Numbered from the stretch's first letter, positions 23,251 to 35,053 are shown. The stretch is 64,000 nt of DNA from Nicotiana tabacum (GCF_000715075.1 NC_134087.1:106865161-106929160); one strand, 5' to 3'. Notes: a model not told the origin generated them from the sequence alone. Program-made: numbers and translations.

Positions 23251-23463
23251 GAGCCAGCGACTATTTTGGGTCATCAAGTTCGGAGATTGAGATCAAAGGA
23301 TATCGCTTCGGCGAAGGTGTAGTGGAGAGGTCGACCCGTGGAGGAGGCTACTTGGGAGACCGAGCGGGAGATGCGGAGCAGATATCCTCACCTGTTTGAG
23401 GCCCCAGGTATGTTTCTTGACCCGCTCGAGGATGAGCGTTTGTTTAAGTTGGGGAGAATGTGA
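23251..23463 (+). pseudogene. Chromodomain at integrase C-terminus, element B
   Basis: After the integrase barrel, VRRLRSKDIASAKV is followed by a TAG at 23320 (family Gln) and then WRGRPVEEATWETEREM, the typical chromodomain strand-helix signature. The polyprotein ends ...LFKLGRM, with the TGA (23461-23463) just inside the 3' LTR. In chromoviruses this domain binds methylated histone tails and directs insertion; B itself landed in another retrotransposon. The domain is what places A and B in the chromovirus clade. Confidence 0.9.
23448..23458 (+). other. Polypurine tract of element B
   Basis: GTTGGGGAGAA sits directly before the 3' LTR start (TGTGACG at 23459). It overlaps the last codons of pol. 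Confidence 0.85.
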
Positions 23464-26312
23464 CGACCCGACCCGTCGTCATGTGAGTTACCGTCCCGTT
23501 TCCCCCATTTTATGCTTCTTCATGTTTCGTTGTTGGTATTCGGTGTGTTAGAGTTAAATCGGATTGGTTTTGATAGGAGATGAGACACTTAGTATCTTTA
23601 AGGAAGGCTTGTTTTGGAAAAGTCAATCGGGTGTTGACTATTGAGTTAGAGGAGTCGGATGTGATTTCCAGTGATTCGGTTAGCTTCGGGGGATGATATG
23701 TGGCTTAGGAGTGTGATTGGAATTGATTTTGGAGGTCCGGAGTAGAATTAGTCTTGAATTGGCGAAGTTAGTATTTTGGCGATTTCCGGTTGATAGGTAA
23801 GATTTTGATCTGAGAGCCGGAATGGAATTTCGAGAGTTGCAGTGGCTTTGCTAGGTGATTTTGGATGTGTGTGCAAAATTTTAGATCATTCGGAGGTGTT
23901 TTGGTCGGGGTTTTTATCAAATGCGTGTTTTAGAAGTTTTAAAAGAACTTAGGCTTGAATTCGATGTAATTCGATGATTTTGGTGTTAGTCGAGGTGTTT
24001 TGATGATTGGAGCAAGTTTGGATGATGTCTTAAGATATGATGGTGCGTTTGGTTGAGGTCCCGAGGGCCTCGGGGTGATTTCGGATGGTTAACGGGAAGT
24101 TTGGAGTTATAAAATACAGCAGAAAAATTGCAGAGTATTTTTGTTCTATGCGATCGCAGAGGGTGTCATGCAATCGCATAGAAGGAATTCGAGGGGCTGT
24201 TTGGTTGTGCTATGCGATCGCGGTGGAAGGCATGCGATCGCACAGGGTAAAGACCTTGTGCTATGCGATCGCAGAGAGGCCTATGCGATCGCATAGGGCT
24301 AAATCTGGGGGCAGAATATTTGTGCTATGCGATCGCATGGGCTCTAATGCGATCGCATAGAAGGAGCTACAGTGATCTGGGCAGAATGTTAAAACATATC
24401 ATCCGCGAACCCAACCCATTTTTTCTCCATTTTTGAGCAACCTTGAGAGCTTTTGAATGGGAATTGAAGGGGTTTTGACGGGAAGTGATTGGAGGTAAGT
24501 CCTATGAACTAAATATATGATTATATTGTGAAATCATCTTCGAAATTCATGAATTTATAGCCAAATTGTAAGAAATTAGGGCTTGAAATTGAAATTCTAA
24601 ATTTGAGATTTGAGTGGCCATTTGTGGTCCGATTTAAGAGATTTTTATATGTATAGACTCGTGGCGAGATAAGGAACTCGATGACGTAAAAACTTTCTGA
24701 GTTTTGAGACGTGAGCCCGGGGCTCGGGTTTTTGCCAACTTCGTGATTCTTGATATTTTTCTATTGTTTTCGATTGGGTATTGTTCTCTTAGCATATTGT
24801 GATGTATTCGCTCTGATTTTGGTTAGATTCGACGCGCGTGGAGGCCGATTTGAGGGGCAAAGGCGTCGCGAGCTAGATAAGTAGCCAGTTCGAGGTGAGT
24901 AATGGTTGTAAATGATGTCTTGAGGGTTTGAAACCCCAAATTTGCACATCGTAGTTCTATATTGAGGCAAGATACGCGCTGGATGATGAGCGTGGGGTCT
25001 TTCACTACTGAGGATTGTGACTTGGTCCATCCCGATTGATGATTTTACCGAATATTTGACTGAAATTCATTTGTTATCATCATGACTTGGGCTGATTGCC
25101 ATATTTGTGCTTCATGCCAATTATTTGAACCCTTCGGGGATTTTTTTCACTGTTTCCTCACTGCTTGACTTATTATTTGAACTCAGTCCTGTTGATATCT
25201 ACTGTTTTACAAACTCAGCCACTTTTACTCAGATTTGAAACTTAAATAATATTTCTACATCATGTTTTGGGCTGAGAACTACTGTTTTACTAATGCCCAA
25301 GGGGCTTATGATGATTTCTGGACTGAGTGAGGCCGAGGGCCATATGTGAGGATATGTTGAGTGATATGAGGATGAGGGCCTAAGATACTTTATCTGCCAC
25401 GAGGTTGCTTGATTGATGTGAGGCTGAGTGCCGAGTGATGAATCCACGAGGTGGCTTGATATAACGCTTGGGTCGTAAGGGGCCCCTCCGGAGCCTGCAC
25501 ACCCACAGCGAGCGCGGGTACCCATTATGCTGAGCGATTGATACTATGCCCGAGGGGCTGATATGAGTGATTGTGATGTAGCCCGCGGGGCTGATACTGT
25601 TCTTAGTGATTGATACTGAGCCCGAGGGGATGATACTGTACTGAGAGTGAGCCCGAGGGGCTGATACTATGCTGAGCGATTGATACCGTGCCCGAGGGGT
25701 GGATTTCTACTTGTTATTTACCTATTAATTTACTGGTTTTACTTGTTTTAAAAGGAATATAATTTGATTTCTTCACTGACTTACTGCTTTAAGTGATTTT
25801 TACTGCTTGATATGGAATTGCTTTGTGCCTTTACGTGTTTTCATACTTTCAGCCATTATTTATAGTTATTACTCACTGAGTCGAAGTACTCACATTACTC
25901 CATGCACCGTGTGTGAAGATTCGGGTATAGCAGAGTCTGCACTTGAGCGCTGATTCCGTCCAGACAAGGCAGTGATTTGGAGTTACGAGGTAGCTGTTGA
26001 TGCCCGCAGCCCACTTGTCTCTCTTATCCTCTATCATTTATGTTTTCTTCAGACTGTTGTAGCGGATTCTGTACTTGTAGACCTATAGTAGAGTCTGTAG
26101 TAGCTCATGACTTGTGACACCCCGGTTTGGGCTGTGTTGGGATGGTTCCTGCTGTTATTATCGTTAAATTTCGCAATTTATGAATATTATATTATATGTT
26201 ATTACTATTTATGATGATTAACTATTTAAAAAAGGTGTTCCGTTTTGGTCCGGCTGGCCTTGTCTTCACGAGAGGCGCCATCACGACCGGGTTCGGGGTT
26301 TGGGTCGTGACA
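23459..26312 (+). repeat. Element B 3' LTR
   Basis: 2854 bp, nearly the same length as the 5' LTR and with the same landmarks in the same order, including the eight-copy palindrome array (24148-24360), donor-like sites near 24495 and 24894, and the GCCCGAGGGGC block (about 25540-25710). It ends GGGTCGTGACA. Confidence 0.95.
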
Positions 26313-26317
26313 GACTG

Positions 26318-26331
26318 GCCAGGTCATCACA
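26318..26331 (-). repeat. Split terminal 14 bases of element A 5' LTR
   Basis: GCCAGGTCATCACA matches the left LTR terminus GCCGGGTCGTCACA at 7542-7555. It follows B's duplication GACTG (26313-26317) and precedes A's own duplication ACGCC (26332-26336). Confidence 0.9.
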
Positions 26332-26336
26332 ACGCC

Positions 26337-27983
26337 CCTGCCTCTTAAAATATTGATCATGAGATATTTGGTCTTTTAATTGATATTTGATTGAGATTAT
26401 CAAAATTTTTTTGTATAAACCCTAGAAAAACGCAAAACCTTATTTTGACGGAATTGCTGGTATTTTCGGAGGCCAGCAAACTTGACGGACTCCGATTGAG
26501 CTAAAATTTGGTGGGTCCATCGGAAACGACGCGTTGAGAAAAATTCACTGCAGTAGTGAATCATGGTACTTTTCGGCGTTTTGAGGTCGTTTGGACTGTG
26601 TTTTGGACGTTTTTATGTTTTTTGTAAATTATTTCTTGATAATTTTAATTCGTTTTTATTTCAATGGTGGTGGGGATGACTCCCCATGGTCTTCATGATT
26701 AAATACTGGTCATATAATAGGTTTACACATTAGCTATTAGTAAATAGATATGTTGTTGAATTAAATTCAATAATAGAGGTGTAGGATTTTGTTGATTAGG
26801 TCTTACAAGGTATAATTTATATTGTGTGATGATATAATTATTTTGTAAGAAAGTGAAATCCTCTGTTTGATATCCTGGATGACTAATGATTGGAGCGTTT
26901 GGCATATTTATGCATAAAAAATTTCTCAAATTTTAGTTTATGTTTTCATGCCCTGTGTGATTACTAGTCTTGGATTTTCGATGAAAAATTTTGTTCTCCA
27001 GTTGGAGGTTGTAATTAAGTCAAATATGACGGTATTTTGTATGAGTTTTATATTATTGGTATGGATTTTAAACTGTGGTCCATAATCTGCCATAAAATAA
27101 TTTTATGAGCTACATGTATCTTCACTCGTAAATTGAGAATTTTGTGAGTAATAAATAGTTACCACTAAAGTGGTTTGTTTATTTGAACTCATGAAAAATT
27201 CTTAATAATGTGTACATGTGAAATTACGTTTATTCATGGATAGAGCATTATGATTAATAAGTAGGATCCACAAAATGATCTATTTATTTGAGTCATTAAA
27301 ATCTCCTTAATGTACCATGTGAAATTATCCTTGATAAATCTACATTAGTGGTGGAGGTTCTTAACTAGAAAAAGAGTTTTATCTCTAGTGATACCAACTC
27401 CACCCATGAGAAGAGATATTAAGTTTTTCGCCAAACGGGAGAAAATATAAGAACTTAGGTTCTTGTGTATTTAATAAAAGGATAATTTATTGCAAAGGAA
27501 AATATTATGTATCCTAGAAATAGGAAGAACATAATATATGCCTTGAGCTCATAGTATAATTATAAAGAGAATGAAAATCAATATCATATTTATTTTAATT
27601 CATGAAACTACTTAAAACGGTTATTCTCCGAGTTTGGCTACACGCTGGTGGTCATGAATTTGATGAACTCCGATTGACCTGAAACTTGGTAAGCACATCG
27701 AAACCGATCTAGTGAGAAAAACTCACTGATGTGCAATTAGTCATGCTGTTTTCGGCATTTTGAGGTCGTTTAGATGGGTTTTCAAGAAGTTTATTAAATT
27801 GAATTTGTTATAAATATGAAAAATTGTTCTTTATATATCGGCTATATTTGTGTTAAATCTGAATATGATGATTTAACTTGATATGAAATATAGCAAGAAT
27901 GAAAATTACATGGATTTAATCCTAAATACGCTAAAAATAATTTATTCGAATTTGGTCAAGTTTTTGGCGATCGTGAATGTCCC
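26337..27983. repeat. AT-rich non-coding repeat block (piece S3)
   Basis: There is no coding signal. It holds the first two and part of the third of four copies of a unit whose core reads CTCCGATTGANCTGAAA...GGTAGG...ATCGGAAACGA, then an ACTCACT box. Cores are at 26489 and 27668 here, and 29982 and 30314 after LTR F. With F removed, copies 2-3-4 are about 319 and 332 bases apart. The DNA between copies 1 and 2 includes smaller repeats of ATTTGAGTCATTAAAA type. It is probably part of an ancient, unrecognised element. Confidence 0.65.
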
Positions 27984-28165
27984 TGTTACACCTCGCAATA
28001 TTACGATGATGTTTTGTCCTGCAATATTATATTACGATAATGTTACGCTTTGAAATATTAAGTTATGACAATGTTGCACCCTGCAGTATTACATTATGGT
28101 GATGTTACGCTTTGCAGTATTAAGTTATGACGATGTTGCACCCTGTAGTACTGTACGTTGAATTT
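27984..28165 (+). repeat. 31-bp tandem array at the 5' tip of LTR F
   Basis: Unit starts lie at 27984, 28010, 28041, 28072, 28103 and 28134. The first spacing is 26 and the others 31. Units alternate between TGTTACGCTTTG and TGTTGCACCCTG types, giving a 62-bp dimer. The first unit is the LTR terminus itself. Confidence 0.88.
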
Positions 28166-29973
28166 GTCATAAGATAATTGACGCCAGTCCAAGAAAAAAA
28201 ATTATTTTGAGATTATAAGGATTATGCTATTTCACAAGTGATGAGTAAATTCTTGAAGGTGACAGGGGAAGCAAGTGAAAGAAAATAATTTTTTGTCAAA
28301 GTTTGGTATTTTGGATTAAAATACGGCCCGAGCTAAAATACCCGGTATTTATGGACTAGTACCATACAAGGTACTACATGACCATACTAGTAAGGTGTAC
28401 AAAGTATGTTAAAAGAGAATAGTATTTTAATTAAGTTGAGATAATTTTTAAATTATACAGGTAATTGATTAATTACCGGGTAACATATTACCCATCTAAT
28501 ACGTGAATAGGAATTACACGTGGCAATAAACCACAATAGTAAGAGAATGACTCTTACTAGTCTTACATTAGGTGACAAAAAAAAAGCCACAATATTCACT
28601 TTAATGTATTAATACCTCTAAAAGAGATGATCAATGGTCTAAAAACATGAAAGCACAACGTGAAAAGTTCAGAATGTGCAATCCTCATTATGTCCAAAAA
28701 CGTGAAATTCTCTTAAACACTACAATGTCCAAACGTGAATGCTAATTCAAGAAAGCCGGCACAATCTTTCTCAAGAATATTATATGGATTTTCTCGTACT
28801 TCGACTCGCCGTTATGTGTGTTATCACAAGAGACGTCTGTTAGAGGAGTTATCAACAAAATCGATCCAGGTATGTTAAGCCTATCCCTTCTTTCTTTTGG
28901 CATGATTCATACGGGATACAAATGAAACGTGCAAATGCACAATTTCCATACATGACTGTATTCATAGAAATATTATAGATGCTTATATTCTTGATTCCCC
29001 ATATGTCATACTATTCTATCATCTATTCATGGGTCTCAGAAAAATACGAAAGTTGAAAAGAGTTTACTTTATGATATTACTCAAAGGCAAAATGGTCTTA
29101 TGACATTCCGAAAGATTTTTCATGCATTGCACTAATGTATATTGACCCATGACCAGATGGCGTTATATACGAGTATATATGTATGAAAAATATATGTATA
29201 TGGGATATGGGAAAGGTTATGGCGTTATATTCTCACCACCACCTGATCAGCTGGTATACGTTGACGACTTTGCCCATAGTAGCCAAAATGATATGATGGG
29301 ATGCCCTCAGGCTGATGATGTTGTGAAACATGTACCTATGTACGACATGACATTCATACGCATATGCATGATACTATAATTATTTTGTGATCTACAAAGT
29401 TATTCAGACATACAAGCGGAGTCATTTACTCTATATTTCCTCCAAGTTTGTTATGCACTTATTTATGTGCTTTACATACTTAGTATATTATTCGTACTGA
29501 TGGCCCTTTTTGCATGAGACACTGCGTTTCATGCCCGCAGGTCCCGATAGACAGGTCAAGAGCCCTCCAAGTAGGCTATCAGCTCAGCAAAAGATGTTGG
29601 TGCGCTCTATTTGCTTCGGAGTTGCATGTTTGGTTAGTATGAGTTAGATGTGTATTGTTTGGTATGGGCGGGACTATGTCCCGACCTTTATGAAAATTAT
29701 GTATTCGTAGAGGCTTGTAGACAGATTTTATGTACGTAAAAGATTGTATGGCCTTGTCGGGCCTATGTTCAGTGTTCAATTTGTTATTTTGGTCTTAAAG
29801 GCCCATATGTCTTATGTATAAGTCGGCATTACCAATTGTATTCTACCTATTTCACGGCAGCCTCTCTGTCTCAGCTATCTATAATAGTATGACATGAAAG
29901 GATATGTTATGTTGGTACTCGGTTGAGTAAGGTGTCGGGTGCCCGTCGCGGCCCATCGATTTTGGTCGTGACA
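27984..29973 (+). mobile_element. Solo LTR F (different Ty3/gypsy-like family)
   Basis: 1990 bp, from TGTTACACCTCGC to GGTCGTGACA, flanked by GTCCC at 27979-27983 and 29974-29978. No internal region is present. Its body is unlike the A/B LTRs, but the 3' tail (GGTACTCGGTTGAGTAAGG, then CCCGTCGCGGCCCATCG) looks like gypsy LTR tails. It contains a 31-bp tandem array at its very 5' end, a donor-like CCAG/GTATGT (GT at 28870) and an acceptor-like CATGCCCGCAG ending at 29540. Orientation is inferred from the tail. Confidence 0.87.
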
Positions 29974-29978
29974 GTCCC

Positions 29979-31716
29979 GATGTCCGAATGACCTGAAATT
30001 CGGTAGGATCATCGGAAACGATCAGTTAAGAAGAACTCACTGCTATGCGATGAATCACATCGTATTTGGATGATTCGGGATCGTTTAGATGAGTTTTTTG
30101 GAAGTTTGGCGGATTAAAATGTGATTTACATACAAAAATTTATTCTTTTTATCATTTTATTTATGTCTAATCTGGAACATGATAACTAATATTGATTTGA
30201 CATGAATTGGTATATGATACGAATGTAGGCCATATTTTAAATTCATAAAAAATGCTTAAAATAGTAATTTTCCAAATTTGGTTGCAATTTTTTAAGATTG
30301 TGATTTTAACGATCTCCGATTGAACTGATATTTGGTAGGTTTATAAGAAATAGCCCAGTGAACGATACTCACTACTATATAGTGAAAAATGTTAATTTTA
30401 GCATTTTAATACTATTTAAATGGGGTATTGAGCATTTTTTTTAATTATGAAACTTAATCCCTAGAGAAAAGTTCTTGGTTGTGATAAAGTGGTGATAGGA
30501 ATTAAGCTCTATGGTCTCCATTTTTTATTTATAATGAGATAATAAATTTATGCATTAACATTAGGTCTTCCTCCATATCGGATAAATTTATTATGAACTC
30601 ACTGGATATAGTTACTATTTATTGATAACCTGTATTAACTCTCTATCTGAGTTTAAAGGGGTGAATCAATTTTGTAACTAAAATACAATCTTGATAAAGT
30701 GGTGATAGAATTATATTTATATGGTCTTCCACTATTAATTTCAAGTTAGTAATAAATTTATGCATTGAATTTAGGTCTTCCTCCATATCGGATAAATTTA
30801 TTATAAGCTCACTAGGTGAAATACTAGTAATTGATATTGTGTACTTACTCTCCATCTGAGTATACATGTTGGATCAATGGAACTAGAGCTATTAAAAATG
30901 ATGTTCACTTGACTTAAATTAACAGTATACTCTCCATCTGAGTTGGGTCTGTTTTAATTATTGGAGTGAATAATCTGGCATTACCTATGTATGTTGCATG
31001 AGTAGTTCTTTTTCCATCGAAATTGCTATTCAAGATGCATGACATATATGTGTAGTGTGCTTAAATTTTTCGTACTAAAAGGTTATATACAATTGACTGA
31101 AAATAATATTATACTCTCCATTTGAGTTGGTTCTATTTATTTTTGGATTGTATAATTCTTGCATTATATAATATACTTTGCATGAATGATTCTTTTCCCA
31201 TCGAAATTTATTATTCGAGATGCATTTATGTATATAAATATTGAATGCAGTCTGAATTTTACTATTTAGTGTTTTCACTTATTATGATCTATTTAATGGT
31301 TTTATCCCACCTCCGCAATGATTTTATGCAATTTATCGTATTACTTGTTAAAATTTTCTTTTAGTGATAAGACATTAATTTAAAGGAATTTTACTTGGTA
31401 ATATATGTACTTTTTTAGAAGGAATTTAATTCCGATTTCTGGGCAAAATAAGAGATGGATATTTGTTTTATTTTTTGAATAATCCTTGAGTTATTGAACT
31501 TGATAAACATTTTATCTCTTGTATTGCATGACCTTGTTATTGTATATTAATGTCTCTCCTGAACAAAATAATATTAGTCTACCTCATAAGAGAATATGTT
31601 CTTCAAAATTGAGTAAAACTTATCTATGCACTTTTTTCTAAGTCATATTAATCTAGATAAGATTTCAAGTTGGTCAAGGATGGACCTTAAGGTTCATAGA
31701 AAGTAGAGGCACTACT
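29979..31716. repeat. AT-rich non-coding repeat block (piece S4)
   Basis: This continues S3. Cores of the roughly 325-bp unit are at 29982 and 30314. A second repeat with exact 210-base spacing follows: TGATAAAGTGGTGATAG at 30482 and 30692, and CTCCATATCGGATAAATTT at 30571 and 30781. CTCCATCTGAGT-type boxes recur near 30640, 30849, 30931 and 31115; the last two lead 184-base units containing CCATCGAAATT. No protein is recognisable. Confidence 0.7.
30480..30890. repeat. 210-bp tandem duplication
   Basis: Two copies in direct orientation align at several points with the same 210-base offset (30482/30692, 30571/30781, about 30640/30849). Copy differences are many, so the duplication is old. Confidence 0.8.
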
Positions 31717-34148
31717 TGTAACGACCCGACAGGTCTTTTTGCTTTTTAGAACCCCATCCCCCTAAATAAACTTCCCGCGCTTACTTTAACTAATATACGA
31801 CCTGCGGGGATGATTGGTTCGGAATTTGGAAGAGTTTGGGTTGAAATAGGCTCATTTGATTCCTTAAGATTTTCTTAAAAGACTAAGTTTGACTTTGGTC
31901 AACATATTTTGCAAACGGATCCGAATTTGTGTTTTGACGGGCCCATAAGGTCCGTAGGAAAGTATGAGGCCTGGGGGTATGCCCGAAATCGAATTCCGTG
32001 GTCCCTAGCCCAAGTAATGAATTTTTATTAGAAATTGTTAAACTGAAGTTCTAAGGATTTAAAGAAACTAAATAATGATTGATCACATTGGTATCGAGCT
32101 CATATGTTGGTTCTGGAGCCTAGTACAGCTCCAATATAACATTTAAGACTTTCCCGCAAAATTCGTTGTCAATCCGAGTAGTATAAGTATGTTTTGGCAC
32201 ATTAGAAGTGAGTTGAAGAACTTGAAGTTCATCAGTTTGATCCAATTGGTTTTATGGGGTGATTCTTAGATTTAGCATTGTTTCGGACATTACGAAGGTT
32301 CGAGCGGGTCCGTTTCATGATTTCAAACTTGTCGTTATGTTCGGACGGGGCTCGGGAGCCCCGAGCGTCAATCGGACAAGGCTCGAGAAAAGTTAGAAAA
32401 TTTGAGAAGAGCTGAAGCTTTAGGTTGCTGTCATAACCGCACTTGCGGTTGGTCAGCCGTAGGTGCGAGACTGCAGAAGCGGTCGTCCTCTCGCAGATGT
32501 GGCCAAGGTAGGATAGGCCAAAACCGCAGAAGCGACTTCAAGATCGCAGGAGCGGTCCCAGCTCGCTTGGCCAATTCCGCAGATGCAGCCTTCCTCTTGC
32601 AGAAGTGGGACCGCAGATGCAGTCCCCTAACTGGTGATGCGGAAATCACCAAACTAGTGAGCTTTATTTATTACGGGATGTAAGTCATTTTGGCCATTTT
32701 TCACTCACCCATTGGACGATTTTGGAGCTCTTGAGAGAGGACCTTCAGCTAGCATTTTGAGGTAAGTATATCCTACCTATTTCTAGTTTGATACTTGAGT
32801 CTTGGGTAGATTAACACACAAAGATTAAGGTAAAATCATGAGGTTAGAGCAAAAACCTAGGGTTTTGACAAAAGTTAGATTTGACCACGAAATTTGTTAT
32901 GAAATGAACTAGAAATCATATATTGTTGATCCTTGGGTTATAAAGAATAACTTTGTTCGAAAAATTTCGGAATCCGGGCACATGGGCCCAGGGAGGATTT
33001 TAGGAAACTTGTGTTTAAGGTTGAGAAATTGCTTAAATAGTTAGAATGTGATCTTGTGAGCTTGTATTGACTAGTTCCTAACTCGTTTATCTAGTTTTGG
33101 ATCGTTCGGCTCCAAAAAGAGAGTTTGAGCTCGTTCTTGGTATCGAGAGTACGCTTTGGAGCGAGGTGAGTCTCCTATCTAACCTTGGAAGAGGGATTTT
33201 TCCTCATAGGTGATATAATCAAATAATTTTCCATTAAATGTGGGGGCTACGTACGCACTAGGTGATGAGAGTCCATGCGTAGCTACTACTATGCTAAGTC
33301 CGGGTAGTCTAGGACCCAAAAGCATGATTTATGTGATATTCTTGCAACTTTATGTTTAATTTGTATTGTTTAAATCATGATGATTATGGTAAATGAGACT
33401 AGTAAGAGGTACATTATCTTTCTTGGCCTTTTAACGAGAAGTTGATATTTCTGTAAGTGATTGCTCCTCAGTTACATATATCTTTGTCTGATTGTTGTTG
33501 TGTTTAATTACATTTGACCGTGTCGCATGATTGATTCGCGAGCGGGGTAATAGATGCATATATGGTTCGCGTCGTTCGACCCTCGGCAGTGCACAATTTA
33601 CTTTTATGTTGGATCAGGTCGTATGACCTCGGTACTACTTGCGCATGCTTTGCTCAGTTTTTTTCTATGAATTGAGCTTTATTATTTGCCTTGAAATGTA
33701 AGTGGCCAACTATGATATTATCTAGGAGAGGACCTGTTATTTCTTGCTATAAACTGTTAATTATTTGTTCTATCAATGCTCAGTATAATTCATTTCTCAT
33801 ATTATTTGACCCTAGTAAGTGTCAAGTCGACCTCTCGTCTCTACTTCGAGATTGGACAGGATACTTACTGGATACATATGGTTACGTACTCATACTATAC
33901 TTCTGTACTTAATTGTACAGGATCTGAGGCAGGTACATCTGGTTACCAGTCTGGTGCGCATTCTTGATCGTTGTCCGAGACTTCCACGGTGAGCTGCTCC
34001 ATTCCTGTGCCGTTCAGCAGCATGATGGAGTCTCTCTTTATTTTGGCTGTCTATTCTATTTCAGACAGTAGGATAGATTTATTCTTTTGTATATTCTACT
34101 AGTTGTCCATAAACTTGTGACACCAGGTCTTGGCACACACATTAGTAG
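31717..34148 (+). mobile_element. LTR E, cut at its 3' end by element D
   Basis: It starts TGTAACGACCCGACAGG. Landmarks match the long-LTR family: CpG motif array at about 32437-32640, GAG/GTAAGT donor-like site (GT at 32762), GAG/GTGAGT (GT at 33166) and an acceptor-like TTGTACAG ending at 33920. Its sequence is closest to D's LTR (shared TCGACCCTCGGCAGTGCAC near 33578). At 34148 it stops where D begins; the missing end should lie beyond the window. Whether it is a solo LTR or part of a full element cannot be seen here. Confidence 0.85.
32437..32640 (+). repeat. CCGCAGAAGCGG-type motif array in LTR E
   Basis: About ten degenerate copies: CCGCACTTGCGG, CTGCAGAAGCGG, ACCGCAGAAGCGAC, ATCGCAGGAGCGG, ACCGCAGATGCAG and others. 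The offset of 720-923 from the LTR start matches the arrays in B and the solo LTR. The motif type equals that of the solo LTR at 1568. Confidence 0.78.
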
Positions 34149-35053
34149 TGTCACGACCCAAATTCCAGTAAGGGTCATGATAGCGCTGAACACCGCTGTC
34201 AGCCAAGCCAACCAAAATACTTAATTAAATTCTTATCTTAATAATTTTGAAAACAGAAATTTTTCCTTCAATTCAGCTAGTAAAAGATAATCTTTGTAGA
34301 AGAAAGGCAAATAAAAGAATGTTTAGAAGCAAATACAGAATACCCCATAGTCATCTCAAAACCCAATGTCACAAGTGTGTGAGCATTTACTAGGGAATGG
34401 AATAAAATACAGTAAAATACTATGAAGGGGACTCTGCTGGCTGCGGGTCGTCTCGATAAATGCAGCTCACCTAAGTCTCTATATCAACCATGCCACTAAG
34501 CCACTAGCCACATATGAACCCGTGCAACAAAATGCATAGCAAGTGTAGTATGAGTACGAAAACAACGTGTACCCAATGAGCATCCCGTCTAATCTCGAAG
34601 AAGTAGAGACGAGAGGTCGACTTCGACACTTGCTAGTGGTCCAATAGTAATATTATTAATGCGATGAATCACAGAGTTATTAAGAACAACAGTAAATTCA
34701 AATAAGTCACGAATCAGATAAAAGCCCTTTTTTATTAAAAGTCTTCGGATTCATAATCCATTAATTAACAATTATCTCAAGTCGGGGAGAGCGAATATCA
34801 ATATCAATAAATCTCAAGGCAAGCAATACAAGCATGCGCAAATCATGCCGAGGTCGTACGGCCCGATCCAACATAAATGTAAAATGTGCACTGCCGAGGG
34901 TCGAACGACGCGATCCATAAATGCATCTATTACCCCGCTCGTGAATCATCCATGCGACGCAGTCAACATAAAATAAACAAACACCCTGCTCGCGAATCAT
35001 ACATGCGATTTAAGAAAATGAAGTTTAATCCCTTTTAGAAATTCATTAACCAA
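34149..35053 (-). repeat. Element D 3' LTR, part left of element C
   Basis: Aligns with 62930 onwards. Compared with that copy it lacks about 100 bases before GCGATTTAAGAAAATG (near 35006 here, 63883 there). It contains two CTCGYGAATCAT boxes about 50 bases apart (34938 and 34989). It ends in ACCAA, the duplication produced by element C. Confidence 0.88.

Larger units (their letters stand above)
15571..26312 (+). mobile_element. Element B: Ty3/gypsy chromovirus (Tekay/Del-like), nested in A
   Basis: 10,742 bp on the plus strand with duplication GACTG at 15566-15570 and 26313-26317. The 5' LTR is 15571-18418 and the 3' LTR 23459-26312. Both begin TGTGACGACCCGACC; the 3' copy ends GGGTCGTGACA and the 5' copy GGATCGTGACA. 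Internal order: primer site, gag, protease, RT, RNase H, integrase, chromodomain, polypurine tract. In the first about 270 bases of the LTRs I counted about 15 differences by eye, nearly all transitions. Coding frames are broken by at least 13 Gln-position stops and several indels, so the element is not autonomous now. Confidence 0.95.
4638..26331 (-). mobile_element. Element A: Ty3/gypsy chromovirus (Tekay/Del-like), interrupted by element B
   Basis: The whole element lies on the minus strand, bounded by the 5-bp duplication ACGCC at 4633-4637 and 26332-26336. Without nested B and its duplication it is about 10.9 kb. In element orientation the order is 5' LTR (12700-15570 plus the split end 26318-26331), primer site, gag, protease, RT, RNase H, integrase with chromodomain, polypurine tract, and 3' LTR (4638-7555). 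Long LTRs and the chromodomain point to the Tekay/Del lineage. A hand comparison of the first about 240 bases of the two LTRs shows about 22 differences, more than between B's LTRs, as expected for the older host of a nested insertion. All frames are broken. Confidence 0.92.

Noticed and set aside
29149..29379. 76-codon frame in solo LTR F, possible small host gene
   Set aside because: It lies wholly inside the LTR, has Tyr/Met-rich low-complexity composition at its start, and no domain is recognised.
32402..32683. 93-codon frame rich in Cys and Arg in LTR E
   Set aside because: It lies over the CCGCAGAAGCGG array; composition reflects the repeat, and no relative frame is conserved in the other LTRs.
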